Under the pieces are notes generated by a model. The model was not told the DNA's origin. It made no database searches and saw only the letters and a program-made list of their open reading frames with translations. DNA of 56,387 nt from Phoronis australis. Lineage: Eukaryota; Phoronida; Phoronidae. The translations under genes and the position numbers were made by a program. The stretch is taken from assembly GCA_002633005.1 (NCBI GenBank), contig NMRA01000437.1:218330-274716 (forward strand), given 5' to 3'. This document shows positions 45,369 to 56,387 of this stretch, piece by piece (position 1 is the first letter of the stretch; the number at the start of each line of letters is the position of its first letter).

Positions 45369-46680
45369 AAAACAACAAAGCCTAGGTACCTAAATACGCA
45401 TCATTTTATGTTCGAAAAACCACCTTTAATATTATCGTTATACTGCTATAACACGAAAAGAGACAAACTCACTACAAATTTTCACCTACATTTTCCGTTC
45501 ATAATCAATTTCATAGCAAGTAACATTTTTAGGGTGGAAAAGCATAACTGAAGTCTTGAAAGACTTAAAACGCTAAGGGAGATACCATTTCAAGAGTTCG
45601 CCGTGCAAGCTAACATTCCAAGTTATTCCATCGAAGAAAACCTTTTGAAATTAATCCAGAAATTGTTTTATTTCAAGAATATGACAAAATCAACTTGCCT
45701 CAGGATAATAAACTAAATATTTAATATTACATAGTATATTCTCACCACAGAAATAACCAGTTATTTTAATATCTCACCATCAACTCCAAGAACTATCGTA
45801 CAATACGTCCGTTCATCAAGCCTACACAACGCCTCCTGTGAGCATAATGCTGCATCGTCGTCATAACGACAGCCAGACACGTGACTCTCCCGTCTTCACA
45901 ACAAACCCGAACAAAAGAAAACCAAGAACTTTTCATGTGGCAGTATTTATCGAAAATACACCGACATCATTAACTGGCTTGTCTACGACGTGTCAATAAA
46001 TAAACCACTAAGTGAGATGGTGCATAAAAAGTAAATACAATTATTTGTAAGTTAATGAGCCACAATGTAGAATCAAACGATTTTATCACGCTCAGTATGA
46101 CGACGGCGTAACGCCAATAAAAAGCAATCAAGTTTTGACGACTCCATAGACTCAGTGTTTAGTTTCTAAACCATTGCAAACTGAATATATTATGAAGAAT
46201 AATGTTAGACTTTTTACATAAGGCTAACAAACTGAAAACGATCTCTCGGAATCCTTATCAACCAGACTGCGTCTAGCCAAACAGCACCGCCTCAAATCAA
46301 GAGTCAAAAATATCTGAGCTTAGTCACAACTCGAGTTTGATGTCAACTCGAAAGCCCTTAAAAAGCTTAAATCTAATGTTCGTCAAATAGGCGTTATCTT
46401 GTGATAATGTCACGTGGTTACACACTCGTCATCGGGGTTGTGGCATCGTAATATTATGAAAATTAAAAATAAATATTTAATTTTAATAAAAATTGCGGTT
46501 ATATATTCATGTACCCGATCTGTTCAGAGTTGAGTACCCCAGACAATTCTGTTGTCTAAGTTCTGTTGCAGAGTTAACGTTCGGTAACGTTTGGGCTGTG
46601 TGTAAAGAGTGACATGATAAAAGCGTTAACTTTACAATTGTTACAACTTGTTAATTTCTCTGAGCTTGACGCTGTCCATA

Positions 46681-46692
46681 GTCATAGCAACC
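46681..46692 (-). promoter_or_regulatory. Second RFX X-box-like half-site
   Basis: On the minus strand this reads GGTTGCTATGAC, with the same GTTGCTATG core as the site at 50219. It is about 2.9 kb upstream of tekt4 coding exon 1. Half-sites of this length occur by chance, so only the repetition and the context are suggestive. Confidence 0.2.
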
Positions 46693-49600
46693 GTAGAGTA
46701 TGCGATTCAAAGTCAGCAGACCGCTTAATTCATTATGTTCCCAGATGAGTTCATTTTAGTGTGTTTTACGCGACATGTTATAAATGTTTGAATATTTCCT
46801 GAATTCAAGAATTCTCGGCTGTGGGTAGTGAGGTCGTAGGCCATCTACACCATAGGTATTGGACCCAGTTAAATAAATCGAAAATGTCAAAATTAAAAAC
46901 AATAATACGACAAACTTTACACATTGATTGCTTAAAATTACTAGGCATTTTGAAAATTATTACCGGCCTGTTGTCATCGCAAATAAATTAATCCAGACGC
47001 ACAATTTTAACAGTTTAAGCGCTAAAATGCACCGTTGATACCTGAAATGGGACAAATATGCAAGGCCTGAGACATTTTTGACAGCGGGATATGAGTGTGC
47101 GTTTCAATTCCTATATGCGGGTTCTAATCACGTCATCATAGCGACAAACACGTAATCACTAAAATTCAATTGGATGCGGCTGTTATCCCTAACATTCCTA
47201 CCACCTCTGCAGACGGCATGATAAACGTACAATATAGTTGTACATACGACTTGCAACTGTACAACGCTATTAATAAACGTCCCTGGATCTATTAGTGAAC
47301 CCAACAAACAGGGCTTCATTTCAATATAGGGGTGCGGATGAAATTTGATATTACAGAAACTAAATACTAGAGCCAGGAACAATATCGGTAACAAGAAAAA
47401 TTAACTACAGTACGGATTGTTTGTTTCCATTCTGATTCCATTCACAGTGACCCGGTTTTGTGTGCGGTGGGTTATAGCATTGCCGTACATGTGCGTAGTG
47501 TTGCTTGCATTATCCCAAAATCAGCCGGGCATCCACAAAGAAATGTTTGAATAGAATGAATTGATTTCGGTCACCTCTTTAATTCACGGCCAAGCCAAAA
47601 TTGCGTATTCGAGGTCCCAACCAAACGCACTTGTATTGACATTCGTGTGTTGCAGCCTATTTAGAAATTCCGCATTCTTAGCATTGAGATAAACATCTTA
47701 GTTGCACTTTTTGGTCTTTGTGATCGAAAAACCTCACACTACTGTAGACAGTTTTACTTGGAGAACTGCAACAGATACCGACCTACGTCAAAGGGCGAAG
47801 ACTGTGTTTTCCATGGCAGACATGATCCTTTTGTCCTCATTCTAATCGTGTTTTCAGGTTTTCTCCACTTTGGTTGTATTCGTTGAAACGGAAAATCAAG
47901 TACTCAACCAGCTTATATGAAAAGTTATTTTGATATCGTACACAAACACGTGCTCATCCTATAAGCGACATGACGTGATTTGTTCAAAGGCTACCGCGGA
48001 GTGCTTATTCAGGTATTTCTATTAGGCGCACCTGTAGCGCTAATTGAAAGATTCTCTTTCAGAAAATTCAGTCACCTTCGACATAGAGACGTAAATTCCG
48101 TCGAAATTAGGCGTGTAATCTATTGCTGTGCTTCTATGACACTTGCCGAGATAACCTATCTGACCCCCGCATTATATTAACTGTATATATTGCTATACCG
48201 AAGAAATAATGGACAGATTCCAGGCACGTTTCTAGCCAACAAGAGGTCAAATAATAAAATAGACGGAGGTAAAACGTAGCAATTTTGCGCCAATCTGTGT
48301 ATTATACAGCCGGCAATACACATCTCTTGTGATAACGACAATAGAGATTGGGTGTGGAATGCGACATTTGATTGGTGAGCATTTTGACGTCATGATCTGA
48401 CAGCGTTGCCTGCGCTGTATCTACGTGTTATCACAGTTAATTGGTGTAGCAAGATCATTTAGGTAATAGTTCCCAACATTACACAAACGTCCCGTTTCAG
48501 TGAACAACCATTCTTCTTATCCCACGAACTGCACCGACGTTCTCACTTAGTGAATCTCAATTCGTTTCATTTCTCACGAGCGGTTCGTACGAAACAATCT
48601 GGTCCGTGAAAACGCTTTGAAGTACGTGATTAAAGAAAACGAAGCTAGTAAGAAGAAAACTGGGTTGGTGAAAGAAAGCTGTGAGCGAGAACAATCGTAA
48701 GGTCGGATGACTAGCACACCGGCCAATATCAAAACTCTACTAGCTAAACACGCATCAACATTGCCGCAAAGTAGAACAATATAAGTTCCGCTAATATATC
48801 TAAGAACACATCAATCCTACCTCCAACCTTTCACCCTGAAAAGCACCACGTTACTTTTTCAGTGGCTTTTCGCTGTTTTTACGTGCGAGCATTGGTCCCT
48901 TCATTAATTTATAAAGAACAGACTCTGAATTTACACAACGAACACGTTGAAAAATAAAATCTCTTCCAGTGCACGAGTATAATAATGAGAAAACTGAAAA
49001 TAGCTTTTCTGCTCGCCCTAAGCAGAATCAATCTGACTGACTTCATATGAAAATGACTAGAAATGTAATTTCCGCACTAGTTAATGAGGTTTACTAACAT
49101 TCGATATACACATCAAATACACGGGCCATATACTTAGCTTGATTTTAATCTAAGAACCAGTATAGCGGGTTTTGGGTAAATCGCGAGGAACAATCGTCTT
49201 CGCCAATTCCAGTTCACGAGGATCGACTTACTTGTGTACATTGTGTACACTGTAATAGGGTCTGATAACACGGTATTTTCTAATACAATCCATACTCTCT
49301 AGATAATATGCTGAAGTTATCACAATCATCCCATCGTTATTCCGTTGGAAATTTGAGAGCTCGATGTCTTGCATTAGTGTTCTGTATCTATAAGAATCTA
49401 ATTCTTGTGGTGCAATGAAGTAATATCAAAATATGTAAACTGCTGCAGGCTGACCGGGTTTTGTTCATATATGTACAGGTGACTTAAAATTGTGACTTCA
49501 TGAAACTGAATCGAATTGGATTGTTCAAAATTTGGATTTTGACGTTTTGTTTCATTCCTGTGTAACCCAGATTTCAGAGATGCTGTGACAGAAAAAATAA

Positions 49601-50218
49601 CCCCCATTTTAAGGAGATACTACATCTGCCTGCGTAAGCCTGGGACCCTCGAGCGTTTGAATACTGTTTATCTTCGGGAAACCTGTGCGGGACAAACGTG
49701 CACACGTTCGTTTTATGCGTGTACCGTGCCTCGTGGCATAGTCCTGTCGCATCCACTGTTAGACACGCATGATCAAACATTAGTTGACTTTTGCAGATAC
49801 CAAACACTAGTTGACTTTTACCGATAGCACTAAGAAAAAGATAAACACATAAACTTCTAGGTGCAGAAGACTCGTGACGCGAGACAAATGAGTGAACAGT
49901 ACACGATAGCTCTTGGGCTGTGAATCCTGAACACATAGCAGGGTGTAAAGAGCAATATATTCGTGTAGATATATTTTTCGGATGCTTTTAATTGGCATAA
50001 TCTTGTTGGCAACGTTAGAGAACAGGCCGGTGATCGCAAACCAATAATACTCAGTTTAATGGTAGGGGTGCTATTCAGTGCACTGGTCGATAATATATTG
50101 GTTAACCGAAGATTCGTGGTCATTATCTATTATCTGTTATTAACCAGTGATTTAATCCGGTTAGAGACCGGTGGCTTCGAGCTACTGCAGTTGTCAACAG
50201 ACGCTAGCACTAAGGGTC

Positions 50219-50228
50219 GTTGCTATGG
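50219..50228 (+). promoter_or_regulatory. RFX X-box-like half-site
   Basis: GTTGCTATGG, followed by AGCAAAC, matches the left half of the RFX X-box (GTTGCCATGGCAAC type), with an imperfect right half. RFX factors drive ciliary genes including tektins. It lies about 0.1 kb from the candidate 5' exon donor. Confidence 0.25.
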
Positions 50229-50332
50229 AGCAAACACATGAGTTAACGCCGGATTTCAAAAAACTGTTTATGAGATACATTTTAAATGTAAACTCGTAAA
50301 AATTGACACACATGATGAATAAACGTACTTAC

Positions 50333-50470
50333 CGCTTTCGCAGTCTCTGACTTAAGTTCTGGCGCAAATTTTGGTCACTTCTGTGCGAATTTCGAGACGT
50401 TCGGCTTCCACGACTTTCGCGGACTGTAGGCTTGGAGACGCTATTAGGTCGTATCGAAGCGATTAGCATT
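50333..50470 (-). other. Candidate 5' untranslated exon ending at a strong donor
   Basis: A minus-strand GCGAAAGCG|GTAAGTACG donor lies at 50333/50332, next to a region that is locally less AT-rich. The only confirmed downstream minus-strand exon with an untranslated start is tekt4 exon 1 (acceptor 43814), so this could be its first exon after an intron of about 6.5 kb. The left end is arbitrary. The open frame through it (50547-50329) resembles no family I know. Confidence 0.25.
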
Positions 50471-50549
50471 TGTAAACATGACCAGCCAATCCCGTGAAGT
50501 CGTGCCGTGCCGTATAAATATAACGCACTTCTATGGTACTTATTCAAGT

Positions 50550-52565
50550 CGAATCAAAGAAAGCTGAGCACTTGTCTTTGTGTGCAAAGTATGTTTTATA
50601 ACAAATGAGTAACCGCGCACAAAGAGTAATGAGTCCAGGCAGTGGTGACGTAGAATATCCATAAGGCACCGCGTCTACCCTGCGTCTAGCTATGCAACCA
50701 CCTTACTGGGAGTTTTATTCCCGGATTTAGCGTTTTTTCCAAGGAGTTCTGCATTCCTCGATTCGTCTGTTTGTATTAACACTGTCGAGACGCTTTTTTA
50801 AAGTAATGAGAGTGCAAAGTAGTATAAATACGGGTGTGGATAGATTTGAAATTATATTTTAATAAGCTAAACTTAGAAATTTAAAATGCGTTCTTGGACG
50901 CTGGGAATCGGTTATGTAACAAAGTACTTGACGCATTATAAGTGTGGTCATCATCGTAACGTACATGTAAGTACGCGTGCCAAAGGGGATAAAGAACTGA
51001 TGCGTTAGCGACGTAGGTTATATCCGTAAAAATATTTTTAATGCCATTTTATATGGTGGAGTAAACTCTTGTACCTGTTACAACGGTGATCTATTCGGTA
51101 GTGGTATTTTTAACAGAGACTACTTGACAAAAACTAGTCATAAAAGCACAAGCGAACTCCCAACATAATTCACAGCTTAATTGATAAATTGGATACTGAA
51201 GTACAACTCATAAATACATAACATTTATGGTGCAGAAATACAGAGAGGAGGTGGACTACGTAAAAGGTGTAAGAATTCTTACAATTTTATGAACATGCCA
51301 AGTAGAGATAAGTTTCTGCCAAACATGTGTGATACATTTGTACCTCAAGTCAGTCTCTTTATCAGCTTCACAGTTGCGATAAAACTTGAAAAATGTACTA
51401 TTTATTTCATTGAGATATTTTTAAGAGTTAACTTCGTTTAATAAGGTCAATGTCTACGCCACTTACGTGAGCTGACCTTTGTGTAAGATTGACTCCTATC
51501 TACGCTAATGAAAATGTTAAATGTTGAAGTTGATGACTACGTCCTGATTTGTTGACAAGTATATGCGGGTATTTAGGTCCATGCACCTACATCCAAAACT
51601 ACGCCTTTATCCGTAAGTTGGCGTTTGCGCAGATACGCGAACCATTTGGTTGGCATTCTTGAAAGTGAGTTCAAGATATACTTACAGAGGTAGGCGCAAA
51701 CCTTTTATTTCCTCATGGATTTAAACGAAGAATGTTGTGAATAACAGATTATAAGGCCTGTTCACAGGAGCTTTTTGCGTTTTTTCCAGAATCAAGATTT
51801 TACAGAGAGGTTGTCGTGTGAAAAAAAAGACTGCGGAGTTTTTTGTTTCCCAGATACTGCTGAATTTATGCGCATAGGCATCCCCGTCTTTTGCACACTT
51901 CATCTAGGTCTGGGATCTAATCTTTATGCTATAAATCAAACTCGAAATCTGACATTTGTTCATTACATAATTTTTTAAGTCGTATGAACGCTTTCTATTT
52001 CCGCAAACTTTTTACTGGCATAGAAGTGCGTAAAGGCGCGCATAATACGCAACTAATTTTAATTAATTAGTTTGTTTTCCTGCCGAAAAGTAAGGCCATT
52101 TTCACCGGTGTCACTGGGAAAGTTTATTTAACGATTTGAGTAAATCTAGCGTTTCTTTAATTTCCTTCCTAAACATTACGCATATAAATTATTCAGGTAG
52201 GGTTCAATTAATGTGCTAGTTATATCCATCCATTACAAATATGAAAACATTAAACCAATGCTGAAGTTCTAGACCTACGTCACGTAAAATGTTGCGCTTT
52301 TGTTGAGGACAATATCTATTACAAGGTATGCACTTTCAATAGAAATGACAGTCACCTGGGCCTATAAACGAAACTTCGGCAGGTGCTCCTAAAGCCACAC
52401 TTAAGTGAGCAGTTTTCTTTGACAAAAATCATTCCGGGTAAAAGCTTTGCGCATATCTGGTAAGTTTTAAAGTGTCATCTTCACCTGTTCCGAAATTAAA
52501 AACCACGACAGTACTATTTAGAGTTCAGAAACAGTTACATGTAAAATTAAGTTAAGGAAAACTTA
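50550..52565. other. AT-rich DNA, no gene seen
   Basis: Only short frames. No repeats or RNA genes noticed before the minisatellite. Confidence 0.45.
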
Positions 52566-52605
52566 ACAATGGACATCAAATGAGGGACGCTAGATGAAGG
52601 ACGTC

Positions 52606-52854
52606 CATGGGCGCACCCGGGAGGGGGGCTCGCGGTGCTCGAATGAGCCCCCCAATTTGGCGAATTGGGCAAAAAGGTTCCTCTCAGCGAAACAAACAGT
52701 GCGAGTAAACGAGACAAAAGTCCATTAAGTCCACAGGAATTCTGCGCGCCTGAACCTAGTGGCCCTTTTTAGTCCTCGTCGATTTTTTATCAGTAAAAAG
52801 TCCGCATACCGAAAAATTAGAGCCCTCCTATGTTTTTGGCTGGATTCGCGCTTG
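52606..52854. mobile_element. Dispersed repeat inserted at a minisatellite
   Basis: 249 bp starting CATGGGCGCACCC and ending GGATTCGCGCTTG, with ACGTC on both sides (52601-52605, 52855-52859). The minisatellite unit itself contains ACGTC, so the duplication is suggestive only. It is related to 42028-42303 through blocks such as GGGCAAAAAGGT, GAGACAAAA and AGTCCGCAT. Confidence 0.65.
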
Positions 52855-52859
52855 ACGTC

Positions 52860-52992
52860 AGATGAGGGACGCCATATGAGGGACGCTAAATGAGGACGTC
52901 AGATGAGGGACGTCAAATGAGGACGCCAGATGAGAGACGTCAGATGAGAGACGTCAGATGAGGGAGTCAGATGAGAGACGTCAGATGAGGGA
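52860..52992 (+). repeat. GACGTCAGATGAGGGA minisatellite, main part
   Basis: About nine degenerate units of 13-15 bp on the theme GACGTCAGATGAGGGAC, with variation at CGTC/CGCC, CAGATG/CAAATG and GAGGG/GAGAG. More units (CATCAAATGAGGGACGC, TAGATGAAGGACGTC) lie at 52572-52605, left of the inserted element, so the two parts were once one array. Confidence 0.85.
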
Positions 52993-55820
52993 AAATCGTT
53001 GCATCACAGTACTAACTGACTATTCAAAATATCAAAATATTTGACACACCTGTGTTTTCTGTAACGGAAACGCTAAATTTTCGGATATGTACATGTATGA
53101 ATTCTCAAGGGCCATTTGTAAGTTCACTTTCTTAAGTATACTCTCTAGTGATAAACTCCGCAATTTATACCACTTCTCCCGTCTGATAAGTCAATAGTGC
53201 AGCGCGTAACAGCCAAAAATTTGAAAAGCCGTTCACTTTTCAATAAAAACGTGAAATTCGATAAATAATGCTAGGTACTCAACGGTAGGAATGACCGCCA
53301 TATTGGATTCAAATATTGGAGCCACTTTCCACCTGAATTTGTTTTACGTTAACATTTAGACAGGCGTTTTGCACCATATTGATCACGTTTATGACATACG
53401 CTGTCAACAGCTTAGATTAAGAGAAGATTTGTGAACGTTTGATATGAAACATTGTCGACGAAAAGGCATTGTTCTTGTGACAGTCACAAAGAGGGTCAGA
53501 TTACAGGATGTCAGTGGAAGACTTGAACAGTGTACATGTACATGTTATCTCTTACAACCGCCGTAAGGTTTAGGAATTCCAACACCATTCAATGCACTAG
53601 CAGTCGTAAGCAACATTTTCAAAAATTTAATTCAATTCTGAAACTACTAGAATGCATCAAAATTCCCGTTATTACGTATTCCCTTTAAAAGTTTCTTGGG
53701 GCAGGCCCACCGAACCCGCCAGGATGCGCTTGAGGCGCGCTTGCACCAATCGCCACAGAAACCTCGCTAGAACAAGCATTGGTTTAAAAAAAATATAATT
53801 CGGCAATGACCCGCAGAAACTCAAATGCTCGTTCTGTGTGCTTTTAGGATTTTCACCGACTTGACCATTTAAAACTGGTCAACTCGATATCCACTGTGTG
53901 ATGCTAGTGAATACATTGAGAACAGGAAGCAGTTCATCAACAAAGGCGCCTCTGGTGGCTAACGGTCTCACATGACTACCTAAATGCATGCTTTTCTATA
54001 GGTAAAACCGTTGTCTCTCTGACGAAGCCTACTGAATTTCGAGTCCCCCTTTGGTTTGAAATGAGTTTGATGACTGAGAATGTTAGCTTAATTAGTTGGC
54101 CTCCCGTCGAGGGCGACAGGCTTATTGGGTTCACCGGAATTGACAGGTCGACCTGTTAATGTTTAAATGCATGTTTCGATCTCAAAATAAAGACGTGTCA
54201 ATCGGTATTCGTGTGATGTCATGAATGATAACTGAACCTATGATTGGCAAGTAATAATAAATGAACTCATTGGACCGATTGCATAATGACAATATTTAAT
54301 CGCACACAAACCATAGTGACCTTAGGTTTTCCGAAAGTCTTGGAATTTCAGATCTCGAGCATCATCACGAAATCGCCTTTCAATCGCGTGATTTTCCGTA
54401 GTCTTACGTGTACTTGCCGCAATTACAAGGGAGTCGTAGTACGGAACACCTTGCAATGTTTTTGTTACTAAAAGTAGGCCTACATTACTTGTACAACATA
54501 TAATCCTTGTCATATATGTCAAACAATTTATCAACATTCCGACCTCACCAACCAATCACTTCAGTGGCCGTCATTTTGCTTACGCTATGCATATCGCACA
54601 ACACTAGCAGTTCGCTTACGTGAGTTTGTGTGGTGTTGTGTGGTCTTGTTTTTTTGCAAGATACTTAACGTCACGCGATGCTGGTGACACTGTCTGTACT
54701 CCTCGTGGCGTCACAGCACTAAACTGCACAGACACCTAAGGCTCGTAAGACATTATGCTGGCTTTCCATTACCAAGGCTACAGTTATACAAATGTACATG
54801 TGATGTTATACAACAAAATGACGATTTTGTCCTACTTCCCTTGCTCAGTTGGGAAACCCTCAAATCGTTTATTTAAACTTAAGGACTTGTAATACGAAGG
54901 GTTAAATCCGTGTTCGTGATTTGCTGTTATGACGACGCATGTCTTCGATGACTATGGCCACCACTCGTGGCACATTGTCTAGACACTTAAACATGTCCTC
55001 CCTTAGGGTTTGAACATGTGTGTCTTAGACTATAAAAACGTTTACACTCTGCTGTTGCAAACAGTTACAGAAACCGGCTTTTATGAGAATTTACCTTACC
55101 AACATCAGGTTTTTTCAAAGGAGGTACCCCGCCACGAGCCTATTGCAATTAAATTCTGAACACTGAGCCGGCAATTGTACGAAAGGTTTGACGTAAAACA
55201 GTTCTCCTGATGTCCAAGAGGACTGTTCAGGTGCAAACTTGCTGCTATTCGACAGACTCGGGCATGGCCTATGCCACTGAAGTGAATATATGTCAGTATC
55301 ATTTGTTTCCAGTTTCAGATAAGTTTCAAGAACCACTGAAACAATTAAAGAACTTAAAATGTCGGATCAAAACCCGTAAATATTGCCATTGATGTATGTA
55401 TGAGCCTGTCGAAGCCTTAGACGATCCCGTGATGAAGGCTTGAACTGAGTGAGAACAGCTTAATGGTGCAAACTTGTCAGAATCCGTCATAAATTACACG
55501 CTGCGTATACGTGTAATAGCCTGCTGAGAAAACTGTCCAATTTCCTTGACACGTACGCCATAGCCCAGAGCAAAGGGGGACATAGTTCTAATACAAAAGT
55601 AGGGCACATAACTATAAATACATGGCGGTGACGTGTAAAATTAATGAGGAAAACTTGAAATAGTGTGTGGAGCTAGTTTTAGGGTTATGTCACACCAAAC
55701 TTGTTCCTAGAGAGCCTGAGTCATCTTGATGAAAGGGGATGTCGACGGCCGACACCGACAACGAGTTCTTTGTTCAAAATGCACAACGCCTGCTAGTTGG
55801 TTCCCACTCGATAGTTACTT
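52993..55820. other. AT-rich DNA, no gene seen
   Basis: Short overlapping frames (for example 54286-54555 on both strands). A GTACATGTACATGT palindrome lies at 53532. Nothing assignable. Confidence 0.45.
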
Positions 55821-55824
55821 GTCG

Positions 55825-56023
55825 TCATAGGGCCCTTGAGTAAGTCCAGGGGCGTATATGAAACGGTAACATATCGAAAAAAGAATTCCCAGCACATAAA
55901 ACAGCCGTAGGTGTGTACTGAGTCCAGGGATGTCCAGGTTCGTAACCTTGGTCCCACTCAGTGCTCCGTTCGTTGTTGTTGACCCGTCTAATTCTGTTAT
56001 CAGAGCGGGTGTCCTTGCGGTCG
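55825..56023 (-). CDS. Candidate terminal exon, unknown protein
   Basis: Follows a minus-strand acceptor (CTTTTCACAACAG) and is open to TGA at 55827-55825. The frame contains NERSTEWDQGYEPGHPWTQY and NSFFDMLPFHIRPWTYSRAL, rich in W, P, G and Y, as in real proteins. A second overlapping frame (stop at 55815) has a hydrophobic stretch RLFYVLGILFSICYRFIY, so the frame choice is uncertain. No polyadenylation signal lies close by. Confidence 0.3.
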
Positions 56024-56157
56024 CTGTTGTGAAAAGTTCGCACGCGAACAGATACATGCTTCAAGCATTTTCACGAAAGACGTCGCTCTAGTCGGCTTGC
56101 GACTGGCATATACACGCAGAATTGGCTTACGTAGTAAACAATACTTCAAGAACATAC

Positions 56158-56387
56158 CAGTGGCGGATCTAGGATATCGCAGGGGGGGCCCAACATTTTG
56201 TCCGGCTGTCAGCATTTGCGCAAACTGAAGCACGATTGTAGATGCGCATAGCACCGAATGGGGGGAGGTCGGGAGGGGGGCAAACCCCCCCTCCCTCCCA
56301 GGAAATTTTACCTGCTTTTACCTCTAAAAATCAAGCATTTTCCTTGATTCCTCAAGTATTATCCAAGAAAAAAAGAAAAAAAAAAAA
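56158..56387 (+). mobile_element. Start of a further CAGTGGCGGA-type element, cut by window end
   Basis: Begins CAGTGGCGGATCTAGG after CATAC, with G-rich then C-rich subterminal stretches around 56260-56300. Its interior differs from families 1 and 2. The second end lies outside the window, so target duplication cannot be tested. The last bases form an A-rich run. Confidence 0.6.

Larger units (their letters stand above)
43815..50330. other. Region upstream of tekt4 coding exon 1
   Basis: AT-rich. Contains the family-1 MITE at 45211 and an X-box-like half-site at 46681. If the donor at 50333 belongs to tekt4, this is its first intron; otherwise promoter and 5' exon lie somewhere here. No coding exon recognised. 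Confidence 0.4.

Noticed and set aside
52860-52992. Regular short repeats that might suggest a CRISPR array
   Set aside because: Units are contiguous without spacers and the DNA is clearly animal; it is a minisatellite.

Overview
This is animal nuclear DNA. It is AT-rich and gene-poor, with introns that have GT/AG borders, many short non-autonomous transposons, minisatellites and retroelement remnants. Frequent TACATGTA and TAGGCCTA words, together with a ciliary tektin gene, suggest a marine invertebrate. I cannot fix the phylum from sequence alone. Most open reading frames here are chance stretches or lie inside repeats.

The one gene I can identify firmly is a tektin-4 homologue on the minus strand, with its start codon at 43795 and stop at 29673. 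Nine coding exons join in phase to give a predicted 456-residue coiled-coil protein of axonemal microtubule doublets. A 5' untranslated exon probably lies further upstream, since the first coding exon starts at a splice acceptor. Coding exon 3 exists in two consecutive, related but different versions (39861-39946 and 39350-39435). Both are 86 nt with identical phases, so using both would shift the frame. That is the layout of mutually exclusive exons, and it is the most interesting biology in the window. Exon 5 also occurs twice (37814-37884 and 36728-36798), but inside a near-identical duplicated block of about 0.74 kb joined by an undetermined base. That duplication may be two unmerged haplotypes rather than biology. 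One of its copies carries a LINE insertion of about 0.33 kb with target-site duplications.

Layout: 1-2.6 kb holds palindrome-rich and inverted-word repeats and a small G-rich transposon. 2.6-16 kb is mostly non-repetitive, with one plausible orphan exon at 7404-7598 and an assembly seam at 10517. 16.4-17.45 kb holds inverted minisatellites and a 63-69 bp repeat. 18.5-19.3 kb holds two MITE-like elements. 19.78-20.87 kb is a decayed Ty3/gypsy integrase on the minus strand. 21-21.25 kb is a fold-back structure. 22.7-23.2 kb holds tandem repeats that look like acidic coding units. 24.7-24.9 kb is another MITE. 29.3-43.8 kb is the tektin gene with transposons in its introns. 44-56 kb is upstream or intergenic DNA with a candidate 5' exon, RFX-like half-sites, a minisatellite next to a transposon, and a possible terminal exon at the right edge.

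Several MITE-like elements share CAGTGGCGGA-type ends and have perfect 5-bp target-site duplications, which points to one transposase acting on several families.
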